This document shows, piece after piece, positions 1-8,981 of a DNA stretch of 64,000 nucleotides. The stretch covers positions 1 through 64,000 of the forward strand of contig DASQDI010000167.1 in assembly GCA_035634255.1 (NCBI GenBank). The letters run 5' to 3'. This stretch comes from DATLMR01 sp035634255. GTDB lineage: Bacteria; Acidobacteriota; Blastocatellia; UBA7656. Position 1 is the stretch's first letter. Each line of letters starts with the position of its first letter. The notes under the pieces are model-generated. The model searched no databases, was not told the DNA's origin, and saw only the letters and a list, made by a program, of their open reading frames with translations. Position numbers and translations under genes: made by a program.

Positions 1-1
1 G

Positions 2-994
2 GTGTTAGGAGTAGGGCGTGTAGGGATAGACGATAACTTCTTCGCGCTGGGGGGGCACTCGCTGCTGGTGACGAGGGTAGTGAGCCGCGTGAGGGCGGCG
101 CTGGGCGTGGAGCTGGCCATCCGCTCCCTGTTCGAAGCGCCTACAATCGCTGGCTTAACTGAACTGATTGCCAAGCCTACGCGCGCGGATTCTTTTGAAA
201 TAATCTTTCCGATAAAACCTTTCGGAAACCGTCCACCTCTCTTCTGCATACATCCGAGTGTTGGTCTCAGTTCCGGTTACAGCGTTCTCATACGGTATAT
301 GGATGCGGCCTATCCTATCTATGGGGTGCAGGCGCGAGGGCTTAGTCGCCCGGCGGAGCTTCCGACCTCGATAGCTGAGATGGCGAGCGAGTATCTTACT
401 CATATCAGAACAATCCAACCCCACGGACCATATCATCTGCTCGGCTGGTCTTTCGGAGGTCTCGCGGCACAAGCCATCGCTTCTCTCGCGCAGCAAGAGT
501 CTGAAGAGGTAGGTCTTCTTGCGCTTTTGGATGCGTTTCCGGCGGCGGGGAATGGGCAGACTGACAATCTCGACGACGAATCAATCCGCGCGATGATCAG
601 CGCAAATCCTGAACTGTCAGAGATGATTGACGACACGCATCGTACCCGCATCGTCGAGATCGTTAAGAATAATGTGAAGCTCCGCCGACAGTTTGAACCG
701 CCTCCCTACTCAGGCGACGCTCTGTTGTTTGTCGCCGCTTATGACGGCGATGAACGGGCGGTGGCAAACGTCTGGCGACCGTACATTAACGGAAGCATAA
801 AGACTTTTCCGATTGACTGTGGTCATTACGAGATGATGCAGCGGGGTCCAATAGCTCAAATAGCTCGTGTGCTCAACCGAGAACTCCAAAAGCTGCCTCA
901 CCGGGAAACGCGCGCCTGCGGAGAGCCTGACCCACGTGCCGCAACCGCAGGCCGGTCAATTGCCGCGCCAAAAACCGCCGACGCCAGCGATTGA
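2..994 (+). CDS. Non-ribosomal peptide synthetase, C-terminal carrier and thioesterase domains (5' partial)
   Basis: This is the tail of a multimodular synthetase whose start lies left of the window. The first ~60 residues are a peptidyl carrier domain with the phosphopantetheine serine in FFALGGHSLL. From about residue 70 follows a type I thioesterase (alpha/beta hydrolase) with nucleophile motif GWSFGG near residue 150 and a late histidine in CGHYEMM. The thioesterase would release the finished peptide by hydrolysis or cyclisation. The frame enters open from the left edge, so the first methionine is not a real start. Genes downstream on the same strand (free carrier, adenylation enzyme, exporter, MbtH) fit one biosynthetic cluster. 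The product cannot be read from this fragment. Confidence 0.93.
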   Translation: MLGVGRVGIDDNFFALGGHSLLVTRVVSRVRAALGVELAIRSLFEAPTIAGLTELIAKPTRADSFEIIFPIKPFGNRPPLFCIHPSVGLSSGYSVLIRYMDAAYPIYGVQARGLSRPAELPTSIAEMASEYLTHIRTIQPHGPYHLLGWSFGGLAAQAIASLAQQESEEVGLLALLDAFPAAGNGQTDNLDDESIRAMISANPELSEMIDDTHRTRIVEIVKNNVKLRRQFEPPPYSGDALLFVAAYDGDERAVANVWRPYINGSIKTFPIDCGHYEMMQRGPIAQIARVLNRELQKLPHRETRACGEPDPRAATAGRSIAAPKTADASD

Positions 995-1166
995 TGCAGT
1001 CTCTAGTGATACGACTGCGCGCGCTTGAGGGTCGAACTCGTTGAGGTGTTTCCTCCTTTGACATCTCCTTAGCAGGGACGTATATCTTCATCGTGGCTAT
1101 TCCGTAAAGGCTGAGCGGATGCCCAGCCCGAAAAGAGTCGAGAAATCTAACCCGTGAGGGCGACTT

Positions 1167-3590
1167 ATGACGTGGTTCCGCTTTGACGACATGCGGTATG
1201 GGTTACGGATACTTCGGAAGTCACCCGGATGGACTGCCGTTTTGTGTGCCACCCTTGCGCTCGGGATTGGAACAACTACAGCCATCTTCAGCTTGACATA
1301 TAACATCCTGCTGCGCGGGTTGCCGTACCCCGATTCGGAGCGCCTTGTAGCGCTATGGAGCACCAGTGCCGCCGCGTCTGCGGCCGGGATGTCCAGCTTC
1401 AACGCGGACTCTGCGAACTGGATTGACTGGCGCGAGCAGTCCGAGTCGTTCCAGGACATCGCTCTAACAAGGCTGGTCAGCAATTTCAACCTTACCGGAG
1501 ATGGCCGGCCGGAGCGTGTGCAAGGAGCGCGGACGACGTGGAATTTGCCACAGGTTCTCGGCGTTCATCCGGTGCTCGGCCGCATGTTTACGGAGGAGGA
1601 AACCCGCCGGAACGCCAAAGTGACGGTCCTGAGTTATGGATTCTGGGAGCGGCGTTTCGCGCGCGACCCATCCATCCTGGGGCGAAGCGTCCGGCTGAAC
1701 GACGAGTCGTTCGAGGTGATCGGCGTCATGCCGCCGGATTTTTGGTATCCGACCAAGGACTCCGAATTGTGGACTCCACTGTTCATCTCGCCTGATGAAA
1801 TCAGGTCTCGGTCCACCTTTAGCTACAGATCGGTCGGGCGGCTGAAGCCGGGAGTGAGCCTGCAACAGGCCCAGGCAGAGATGTCCACGATCATGCAGGG
1901 TCTGTCCCAGCAATATCCCGTGACCAACGGCTCAGAAAAACTCGGAGTTTTGTTGGAGCCCCTGCTTGACAGCGCCGTTGGACGGTTTCGGACCACCCTC
2001 TACGTTCTCCTCGCCACTGTAGGTTGCCTGTTGTTAATTGGATGCATCAATCTCGGCGGCCTGCTGGTCGTCCGCGCGAGCGCGCGGATGCATGAGTTCG
2101 CAATCCGAGCCGCTGTCGGCGCAAGCGCGGCCCAATTGCGCCGACAAACATTCGCCGAGGTACTTCCGCTAGGCATAATGGGCGGCGCTGGCGGAGTGCT
2201 GCTCGCCTGGGTGCTGCTCAAAGTTCTGGTACCGTTGCTCCCTCCACAGTTGCCGGGCCTGAATTCGATTGGGCTGCACGGACCGGTGCCCGTGTTTGCG
2301 GCCGGGCTCAGCCTGCTGGTCGTGCTGATCACCGGGATGCTGCCGGCTCGTGTGGCCTCGCGTGTACAACTCTCCACGACGATGCAACAGGGGTCTCGCA
2401 CGGTGGCGGGCGGGGGCACAATTCGGAACGTGCTCATGGTCGCGCAGATCGCCGTAACGCTGGTGTTAATATTCGCCGGCGGGCTGTTGGCGCGAAGCCT
2501 TGTAGCGGTCATGAAGGTGGACCCCGGTTTCTCACCGCAGGGTGTGCTGACGATGCATCTGGCAGTCACGCGAGCAAAATACCCCACGAATCCTCAAGTC
2601 GCAGACTACTATCAGCGATTGGTCGCGCGGGTGAAAACCATCCCGGGCGTCATAGATGCCGGGGTGGTCAGCGTGCTGCCATTCAGTGGGCTGCGTGAAG
2701 CCCGTGCGTTGAGGTTCGAAGGTAAACTCGACGACGGCCGGATCGGGGCGGATAGCCGCTCGATAACACCCGGCTGCCTTTCCGCTCTGGGGATCCCTCT
2801 GATCAGCGGGCGGGACTTCTCCGAGCAGGACAAAGACAACACGCCACTGGTCGGCATCATTGACGAACAACTGGCGCGCAAAGTGTTTGGCGACGGAGAT
2901 GCTGTGGGCAAGCGCTTCCACGCCGCGGTCGGACCCAGCGCCTATACGCCGTGGATAGAGATCGTGGGCGTGGTCGGCCACATCAAGAATGAGAGCCTTG
3001 AGTCCGACCCGCGCCCGCAGATGTATTGGCCCGCCGCGCAGCAGACTCAAGACCGGGGCGCTCTCGTGGTCAGGACCGAGGGTAACCCGGAGTCATTTAC
3101 CTCTGCCATAGTGAACCAGATCCACGCCGAAAACCCGGACCAGCCGGTCTACGATATCTCCTCTATGGAAGATTGGCTTGATCGGAGCCTTCAATCACGA
3201 AACCTGATGACCGGACTGGTAACACTGTTCGGCGGGTCGGCGCTGCTGCTGGCGTGCCTGGGACTGTACGGCGTCGTGTCTTTCGGAGCCGGGCTGCGCT
3301 TGCGGGAGTTTGCAATCCGAATGGCGGTCGGTGCCGAGCCGGGCAGCATCCGTCGGCTCGTTCTGACACACGCGGTACAGCTCTGGGTGTTAGGTTCGGC
3401 AGTTGGGTTGCTCGTAGCATGGCCGGTTGGCCGTGCGCTGCAGAGCCAATTGTATGGTGTGGCAGGCACCGACATGATTACGCTGACGGTAACGCCGTTA
3501 CTGCTGCTCGTGACCGGCTTGCTGGCCGGACTCGGACCGGCTCGGAGAGCCGGGCGTGTGGATCCGGCGGTCACGTTGCGCGGCGACTGA
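1167..3590 (+). CDS. ADOP-type ABC transporter permease (MacB/FtsX family)
   Basis: An 807-residue membrane protein with two FtsX-type halves. It starts with the ADOP signature DDMRYGLRILRKSPGWT, followed by the first transmembrane helix (ALGIGTTTAIFSL), a MacB-type periplasmic core, a block of three helices near residues 270-400, a second helix and periplasmic domain, and three C-terminal helices ending in RAGRVDPAVTLR. The length matches the ~800-residue duplicated orphan permeases common in Acidobacteria, which usually have no ATPase beside them; none is seen here. It lies between the synthetase end and the free carrier protein, so a role in exporting the product is possible but only inferred. 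The ATG follows a GAGGG element. Confidence 0.9.
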   Translation: MTWFRFDDMRYGLRILRKSPGWTAVLCATLALGIGTTTAIFSLTYNILLRGLPYPDSERLVALWSTSAAASAAGMSSFNADSANWIDWREQSESFQDIALTRLVSNFNLTGDGRPERVQGARTTWNLPQVLGVHPVLGRMFTEEETRRNAKVTVLSYGFWERRFARDPSILGRSVRLNDESFEVIGVMPPDFWYPTKDSELWTPLFISPDEIRSRSTFSYRSVGRLKPGVSLQQAQAEMSTIMQGLSQQYPVTNGSEKLGVLLEPLLDSAVGRFRTTLYVLLATVGCLLLIGCINLGGLLVVRASARMHEFAIRAAVGASAAQLRRQTFAEVLPLGIMGGAGGVLLAWVLLKVLVPLLPPQLPGLNSIGLHGPVPVFAAGLSLLVVLITGMLPARVASRVQLSTTMQQGSRTVAGGGTIRNVLMVAQIAVTLVLIFAGGLLARSLVAVMKVDPGFSPQGVLTMHLAVTRAKYPTNPQVADYYQRLVARVKTIPGVIDAGVVSVLPFSGLREARALRFEGKLDDGRIGADSRSITPGCLSALGIPLISGRDFSEQDKDNTPLVGIIDEQLARKVFGDGDAVGKRFHAAVGPSAYTPWIEIVGVVGHIKNESLESDPRPQMYWPAAQQTQDRGALVVRTEGNPESFTSAIVNQIHAENPDQPVYDISSMEDWLDRSLQSRNLMTGLVTLFGGSALLLACLGLYGVVSFGAGLRLREFAIRMAVGAEPGSIRRLVLTHAVQLWVLGSAVGLLVAWPVGRALQSQLYGVAGTDMITLTVTPLLLLVTGLLAGLGPARRAGRVDPAVTLRGD

Positions 3591-3736
3591 AATCTCAAGT
3601 TTGGTCTTCCCATCCTCACCACGATTCTTACAATTCAATGATTGCTCCGGGAGGTGAAGGCCGCGCCTCACATTCGTCGCACTACTCAGTGATTCCCATA
3701 TGACGCAAATTCCGAAAATAAGGATTGAGTAAAGCC

Positions 3737-4003
3737 ATGTCTGATCTGCTAGCAGAATACATTCGCACGCACGCGCCACATCTCGCTTCCGAGGTCACTG
3801 AAGATACTCCATTGCTGGAGCAGGGGCTACTGGATTCACTTGGGCTGATGAAGCTGATTGCGTTCTTGGAGCACAGGCATCAGCTCGTGGTGCCTGAGGA
3901 GGAGATTACACCCGACAACTTCAGGAGCCTGGGCGCGATCCGTAAATTGATCGAGAGTCTGAGTGACGGAACTAACCGCACACTCGGGAACGCGCAATTC
4001 TGA
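3737..4003 (+). CDS. Free-standing acyl/peptidyl carrier protein
   Basis: An 88-residue carrier protein. The attachment serine for phosphopantetheine is in GLLDSLGLMKL near residue 38, in the right place for a discrete carrier. ATG 3737 was chosen because AAGGA lies 12 bases upstream; an in-frame TTG at 3725 would begin inside that region. The gene opens a run of same-strand genes (DUF6270-like, MFS, dehydrogenase, adenylation enzyme, MbtH). By analogy with pyoluteorin and prodigiosin pathways it may carry the amino acid loaded by the 7169-8698 enzyme while the 6064-7176 enzyme oxidises it. This assignment comes from gene content and is not proven. Confidence 0.88.
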   Translation: MSDLLAEYIRTHAPHLASEVTEDTPLLEQGLLDSLGLMKLIAFLEHRHQLVVPEEEITPDNFRSLGAIRKLIESLSDGTNRTLGNAQF

Positions 4004-4029
4004 TACTCAGGATAAGAGGTGTGCCAGTC

Positions 4030-4800
4030 ATGACAGCCGACCCTCGCCACAAGTACGTCGTAGTGCTCGGTTCATGTTGTACAGCGGACGCGATAAGAAC
4101 GAAAAATCTCGAAGACATTCGCGGCGCCAATCTGCGGCTGCTGTGGTACCAGGGCCGCACGTCTCTGCTAAGCATGATGAGTAAAGGATTGGAATCCCAT
4201 GAGTTCACGTATACGAAGCAGCGCGAAGAGACGCCGAAGGTGAACTGGGGATTGACTATGGTAGTAGATGAGTTGGAGAAACGACAGCAGAGCCGGCTGT
4301 CCGAAGTGATAGGCATGAGCGACGCCCTCATCCTAGATACAGTCTCCACATTCGTGTTCCCCTACCTCACCACCAAACCCAACGACCGATATTTTCTTCG
4401 CTCCAAAGAGTGGGAACGCTACGTCGCGTTGCTCGTTGACTTTGAGCAGAAAAGGTTGTGGGAGATCCCGATAGAGCATTCTGTTACCGCGCTTCGAGAG
4501 GTGTTGGAGCCTCTCTACGAAAGGCAACCGAGTCTGCGCGTGATATTTCATCTGCCGCGACCATGTTTCAACGACGGAATCAACTTTGAGGACCCCCAAC
4601 TTCGTGCAAACGTGAATTACTACCATCAATACAGTGAGCGGCTCTACCAGGAGGCATCTCGGCTCTTCCCCCGTGTCAGCGTCGTCAGTTGCGGCGGGGA
4701 GCGGGCCGACCCGCTCCACTACAACGGCCCGTATCCGTTCCATTATGACGAGGGCTATATGAATGCGCTTCGGAAAGAGGTAGCGCGGCTTCTGGAATGA
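4030..4800 (+). CDS. DUF6270-like protein (possible SGNH-type hydrolase)
   Basis: A 256-residue soluble protein beginning with a strand and the motif VVLGSCCTADAI, then WYQGRTSLLSMMS. The GSC-x-x-D start and a following Y-x-x-R-x-S-x-x-S element resemble the DUF6270 family, whose members look SGNH-hydrolase-like. The C-terminus carries HYNGPYPFHYDEGYM, which could supply the late Asp/His part of an SGNH site. ATG 4030 is preferred over GTG 4021 because AGAGGT at 4015-4020 sits nine bases before the ATG and would directly abut the GTG. The last codons overlap the MFS gene by an ATGA junction, so the two are probably translationally coupled. Its substrate is unknown; an acyl or glycosyl tailoring role is a guess. 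Confidence 0.6.
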   Translation: MTADPRHKYVVVLGSCCTADAIRTKNLEDIRGANLRLLWYQGRTSLLSMMSKGLESHEFTYTKQREETPKVNWGLTMVVDELEKRQQSRLSEVIGMSDALILDTVSTFVFPYLTTKPNDRYFLRSKEWERYVALLVDFEQKRLWEIPIEHSVTALREVLEPLYERQPSLRVIFHLPRPCFNDGINFEDPQLRANVNYYHQYSERLYQEASRLFPRVSVVSCGGERADPLHYNGPYPFHYDEGYMNALRKEVARLLE

Positions 4801-6056
4801 CCCGAATGACGACAACTTTCGAACAACTCGGCTTTCGGGAAGTTCTGCAAATCAAAGCCGTACAGAGGCTATGGGTAGCACAGGTCGTAAGCGTCTTCGG
4901 TGATTTTCTGGCGCTTTTCGCGGCAATAAGCCACGTCACGTTCAATCTGCATGCGAGCCCCATGCAGATCGCGGCGATCAGCATCGCCTTTCTGATTCCT
5001 ATCGCCCTGATCGGACCCGTGGCAGGCGTTTTCGTGGATCGCTGGAATATCAAACGCACTATGATCGCGAGCGACCTGATACGGGCCGCGTTGGTGCTGC
5101 TGCTCGTTTTCACACAGAGCCTGGGCTGGATATACGTAACGTTGTTTCTGATGGGCGCTGTTTCGACATTCTTTCTACCTGCTCAAGTAATCACGATTCG
5201 CGCCATCGCGCCGCCGGAGGGCTTGATTTCAGTCAATGCATTGATGCACCAGGCAGTGCAATTGGTTCGCATTATAAGCCCGACACTGGCAGGCGTGATA
5301 GTCGGGCGGTTCGGCGCAACTCCCGGCTACCTGATAGATAGCGTCAGCTTCCTCATTTCGGCGGCGATGATATCGACCTTACTTATTGCACGGGAGCCCG
5401 CGGTTCCGGCAAAGGACAGGCATCCCATCAACGCAGTAACTAACGATCTGCTGGCAAGCGTGAAATTCATCTTCACACACGCAACTCTGACGCTTGCCAT
5501 TCTGGGGATGATGGCGGGGATATTCGCCATCAGTTGCTTCGCTTCGTTAACCGCGGTCTACGTGCGCGACGAATTGAAATCGAGCGAGATTGTTTTCGGC
5601 ACCATCAATTCACTGATCGGGATAGGGATGATTGTCGGGACGCTGGCTATCAACAGAATCGCCAAACAGTGGCCCAAAAACCATCTGGTGCTGGGCGGGT
5701 TGTTAGCGATGGGGGTGTTCATTCTGCTGACGGGGGCCGTAAAAAATATCCCGGCAGCGGCAATCGGCATGTTCGGCGTCGGCCTCGGTGTGGTTTTCGT
5801 CATGGTCTCGGCGCAGACGATGATACAGGTGCACACGCCGGTCGAGATGATGGGGCGCGTCAGCAGCAGCGTCTGGGCGCTCCTGTCGGTCGCGCAGTTA
5901 CCCGGGCTGGTCTTCTCCGGCACAATGACCGAGCAAATCGGCATCACTTATGTGTTTTATGCCACGGCAGTGATGCTGGTCTTAATGACAATTTACGGCT
6001 ACTTCAGCCTGCCTCAAGGGCAGGCAAAGACGACGATGAGCGCGTCATCAGATTGA
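4797..6056 (+). CDS. MFS exporter (EntS/DHA3-like)
   Basis: A 419-residue major facilitator with about twelve hydrophobic segments. The cytoplasmic loop between helices 2 and 3 reads GVFVDRWNIKRTM, a variant of the conserved MFS G-x-x-x-D-R-x-x-R/K motif. It resembles the group of exporters found in siderophore and peptide clusters. The start ATG overlaps the stop of the previous gene (ATGA). The obvious role is export of the peptide or protection of the producer, inferred from neighbours. A second ATG lies three codons in and cannot be excluded as the start. Confidence 0.88.
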   Translation: MTRMTTTFEQLGFREVLQIKAVQRLWVAQVVSVFGDFLALFAAISHVTFNLHASPMQIAAISIAFLIPIALIGPVAGVFVDRWNIKRTMIASDLIRAALVLLLVFTQSLGWIYVTLFLMGAVSTFFLPAQVITIRAIAPPEGLISVNALMHQAVQLVRIISPTLAGVIVGRFGATPGYLIDSVSFLISAAMISTLLIAREPAVPAKDRHPINAVTNDLLASVKFIFTHATLTLAILGMMAGIFAISCFASLTAVYVRDELKSSEIVFGTINSLIGIGMIVGTLAINRIAKQWPKNHLVLGGLLAMGVFILLTGAVKNIPAAAIGMFGVGLGVVFVMVSAQTMIQVHTPVEMMGRVSSSVWALLSVAQLPGLVFSGTMTEQIGITYVFYATAVMLVLMTIYGYFSLPQGQAKTTMSASSD

Positions 6057-6063
6057 TTTTCGT

Positions 6064-7176
6064 ATGACTAATTGCTTTGACACGGCCGATGAGATTGTCG
6101 CGAAAAGCGCAAGCTACGTTCAGGCTTTAGAAGACAAATCAGACTGGAACAGTTATCTCGGGTCCGGCGTCCTCGGAATAACAATGCCGCCTTCGCTCGG
6201 GGGGCAAGGCTTACCCATATCATCGCTGATCGCGACTTTCGAGGGCCTCGGCTATGGCGGCGGCGATGCCGGAATCCTGTTCGCAATGGCGGCCCAGTTA
6301 TGGAGCGTGCAATACCCGATTCTGAGATTCGGAACGGAGGAGCAGAAGCGCGCGTTCATTCGGCCGATGATACGCGGCGAATTGCGCGCGGCTCATGCGG
6401 CAACGGAGCCTGAAGCAGGCTCCGACATATTTCATCTACAGACGACGGCCCTTCGGTGTCCGGGCGGCTACCGCTTGAGCGGCACTAAGCGCTACATTAC
6501 AAACGCCCCGGTCGCCGATATCGCTCTTGTTCTTGCCTCAACAGATATTGAGCGCAAGGCTTGGGGTATAAGCGCCTTCATAGTAAAGCTCAATACAGCC
6601 GGCATCTCGCGGAGTAGTAATATCCCAAAGATGGGATTGGGGTCTGCTCAATTCGGCGAGATCCGGTTCGAAGACTGCTTTGTAACGGAAGAACAACGGC
6701 TGGGCTTGGAAGGGCATGGCATCGCGATATTCTCGTCCTCCCTCGACCTCGAACGCGCATTTATTATGGCCCCCGCGGTAGGATTAATGCGTCGGGAGCT
6801 GGAGCTTTCGGTCGCGCACGCCAATACCAGGAGGCAGCGTGATCGCACGATAGGCAGCTTCCAGTCCGTTTCCAATCGAATTGCGGATATGGCATTGCGG
6901 CTGGAACTGAGTAGATTACTGATCTATCGCGCCGCCGCACTGAGAGACTCAGGGCAGTCTACGAAGCATTACTCACCGTTGGTCAAACTGGCTTTAAGCG
7001 AGTTTTGCGTTGCCTCAAGCCTGGACGCCATGCGCAATAAGGGTGCCGCTGGCTATCTGCTTAATGACCCGTCATCCATCAATTTTCGCGACGCTATCGG
7101 GAGCCTGTTCTACTCAGGCACATCGGATATTTTGCGCAATTTGATTGCAAGTCACATGGGGGTGGACGATGTCTGA
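6064..7176 (+). CDS. Acyl-CoA dehydrogenase-like flavoenzyme, probable aminoacyl-carrier oxidase
   Basis: A 370-residue member of the acyl-CoA dehydrogenase fold. Visible are the flavin-binding block AATEPEAGSD near residue 119, the beta-domain motif KRYITNAPVADIALV, and the C-terminal YSGTSDILRNLIA. The N-terminal helical domain is short compared with fatty-acid enzymes. It lies between an exporter and a free-standing adenylation enzyme, which it overlaps by 8 bases. This arrangement with a discrete carrier protein mirrors prolyl-carrier dehydrogenases (PltE/RedW type), which desaturate prolyl-S-carrier to pyrrolyl-S-carrier. Oxidation of another aminoacyl or acyl thioester remains possible. 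The catalytic base could not be assigned by eye. Confidence 0.85.
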   Translation: MTNCFDTADEIVAKSASYVQALEDKSDWNSYLGSGVLGITMPPSLGGQGLPISSLIATFEGLGYGGGDAGILFAMAAQLWSVQYPILRFGTEEQKRAFIRPMIRGELRAAHAATEPEAGSDIFHLQTTALRCPGGYRLSGTKRYITNAPVADIALVLASTDIERKAWGISAFIVKLNTAGISRSSNIPKMGLGSAQFGEIRFEDCFVTEEQRLGLEGHGIAIFSSSLDLERAFIMAPAVGLMRRELELSVAHANTRRQRDRTIGSFQSVSNRIADMALRLELSRLLIYRAAALRDSGQSTKHYSPLVKLALSEFCVASSLDAMRNKGAAGYLLNDPSSINFRDAIGSLFYSGTSDILRNLIASHMGVDDV

Positions 7177-8698
7177 ATTGCTGACGGACATTTTTCGTCG
7201 GACCGTTAAGGCCTTTGGCGACCGGCCGGCTGTGGTCGGGCCGAACAAAGTCCTGTCCTACACAGATCTCGGCTCCAAGTCTGATGAAATCGCAGCCACT
7301 CTACAAAAAATTGGAGTTGGGCCTGGTGCAAGGATCGGCATCTTCAGGAAGAAAGACACCGACACTGTAGCGAGTATTTATGGCGTCCTTAAAGCGGACT
7401 GCTCGTACGTGCCCATAGACATGAAAATGGGTCTTGATCGGCTTGCAGCGGTACTGCTCGACGCCGGCTTAGCAGCCCTGATTGTCGAGCCTTCGCTAAT
7501 GCCGAGACTCCAAGCGCTTGCCACAAGAGGCTCCTGCCCGCAGCTTGCTGATGCCACTACTCACGGCGACATACTGAGGTTTCCCGACTCTACCGGCAGT
7601 TCTTCATCAAACGATGGCCCCCTGGCTTACATTCTCTATACCTCAGGCTCCACCGGGATCCCTAAAGGGGTTCAACATACGCATGCAAGCGCGCTGGCGT
7701 TCGTGTCCTGGGCGGCGGCCCAGTTTAATATTTCGAGCAGTGACCGGCTTAGCTGCCACGCGCCTTTCCATTTCGATCTTACAACATTTGATCTGTTCGT
7801 TGCCGCATTGACGGGCGCTTGCGTTGTGTTGATCCCGGACGAGACGGCGATGTTTCCATCTAAAGTGGCCTCGATGATTGAGGCCGAACGAATCACAGTG
7901 TGGTACTCAGTACCATTCGCGCTTATACAACTGGTAAAGCATGGCAATCTTACGGGTAGGCGTCTGGCGCTGCGCGAGGTAATTTTTGCGGGAGAAAGGT
8001 TTCCGCCAGCTCAACTGCGGCAGTTGGCCGCGACACTACCGGAGGTACGCTTATCGAACCTCTTCGGACCTACTGAAACGAATGTGTGCACTTATCATCA
8101 TCTTTCTCCCGATGACATAGCCTCTGACGAATTCTGCCCTATCGGCAAGCCATGCCCCTACGCATCAGTTGCCGTGGTTGATGAAACCGGCAACGAGATA
8201 GCACCTGATGAGATGGGAGAATTGCTCGTAGGCGGCTCGTCGGTAATGACTGGTTACCTGAACAGGCCCGAGTTAAACGAGAAAGTGTTCGTCACACGAA
8301 CAACAGATGGCAAGGCTGAGCGGTTCTTCCGCACGGGTGATCTCGTCACGGCACCGGAGGCTGTGCCTATGCGTTTCGGCGGGCGGGTTGACCGGCAAGT
8401 GAAAGTGAGGGGGCACCGCATCGAGTTGGACGAAATCGAAGCGGCCCTTGCAAACTGCGCCGGGGTAATCGCCGCGGGCGCGTGGCTTGACAACAATAGT
8501 AATGGTTTCACGGAAGTCCGGGCTGCTGTTGCAACTGATCCGACCTCAACAACGCCGACCAGTGAGGACCTAATATTGCAGATCAGGGGCCATCTCCCTC
8601 AAGCTGCTGTCCCGACACAGGTATTTGTTCTCAGCGATATGCCGCGAAGTGTTAATGGTAAAGTTGACTACACTGCGTTAGCGCTATTAGCTCGTTAG
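7169..8698 (+). CDS. Free-standing amino-acid adenylation enzyme, probably prolyl-AMP ligase
   Basis: A 509-residue adenylation domain with no carrier fused. Core motifs are visible: ILYTSGSTGIPKG (155-167), NLFGPTET (297-304), FFRTGDLV (386-393), GGRVDRQVKVRGHRIELDEI (404-423) and the final NGKVDY with K498. Aligning to GrsA by eye gives pocket residues D203, L204, F207, Y246, I272, A274, L298, V306, C307, K498. From memory, proline-activating enzymes such as PltF and RedM read DLLYLALVCK, which differs at two conservative positions. ATG 7169 follows a GGGGGTGG element and overlaps the dehydrogenase stop. It likely loads the discrete carrier at 3737-4003, with the MbtH protein downstream as partner. 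Confidence 0.9.
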   Translation: MSELLTDIFRRTVKAFGDRPAVVGPNKVLSYTDLGSKSDEIAATLQKIGVGPGARIGIFRKKDTDTVASIYGVLKADCSYVPIDMKMGLDRLAAVLLDAGLAALIVEPSLMPRLQALATRGSCPQLADATTHGDILRFPDSTGSSSSNDGPLAYILYTSGSTGIPKGVQHTHASALAFVSWAAAQFNISSSDRLSCHAPFHFDLTTFDLFVAALTGACVVLIPDETAMFPSKVASMIEAERITVWYSVPFALIQLVKHGNLTGRRLALREVIFAGERFPPAQLRQLAATLPEVRLSNLFGPTETNVCTYHHLSPDDIASDEFCPIGKPCPYASVAVVDETGNEIAPDEMGELLVGGSSVMTGYLNRPELNEKVFVTRTTDGKAERFFRTGDLVTAPEAVPMRFGGRVDRQVKVRGHRIELDEIEAALANCAGVIAAGAWLDNNSNGFTEVRAAVATDPTSTTPTSEDLILQIRGHLPQAAVPTQVFVLSDMPRSVNGKVDYTALALLAR

Positions 8699-8743
8699 AT
8701 TGGTCGAGCCTAGCGTCGCGCTTGACCGCCGAAAGGAGCAACG

Positions 8744-8962
8744 ATGACGAACCCATTCGACGATGAGAACGGCGAGTTCCTAGTACTGGTGAACGAAGAG
8801 CTTCAGTATTCGTTGTGGCCAAGCTTCCGCGAGATTCCGGCCGGCTGGACGGCTGTCGGCCCGCGCGGAAAGCGGAGAGAGTGTCTCGATTATATCGAAG
8901 GACATTGGACCGATATGCGTCCCAAGAGCCTGGTGGACGAGATGGCCAAAGACGCAGTCTAA
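8744..8962 (+). CDS. MbtH-like protein
   Basis: A 72-residue protein with the full family signature: NPFDD at the start, VLVNEE, YSLWPSF, PAGW, and the WTDMRPKSL end. MbtH proteins bind adenylation domains of peptide synthetases and are often needed for their solubility and activity. A good ribosome site (AGGAGC) lies before the ATG. It closes the biosynthetic run, 45 bases after the adenylation enzyme and convergent with the gene that follows. Confidence 0.97.
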   Translation: MTNPFDDENGEFLVLVNEELQYSLWPSFREIPAGWTAVGPRGKRRECLDYIEGHWTDMRPKSLVDEMAKDAV

Positions 8963-8981
8963 TACGGCGCATAGATCCGTA

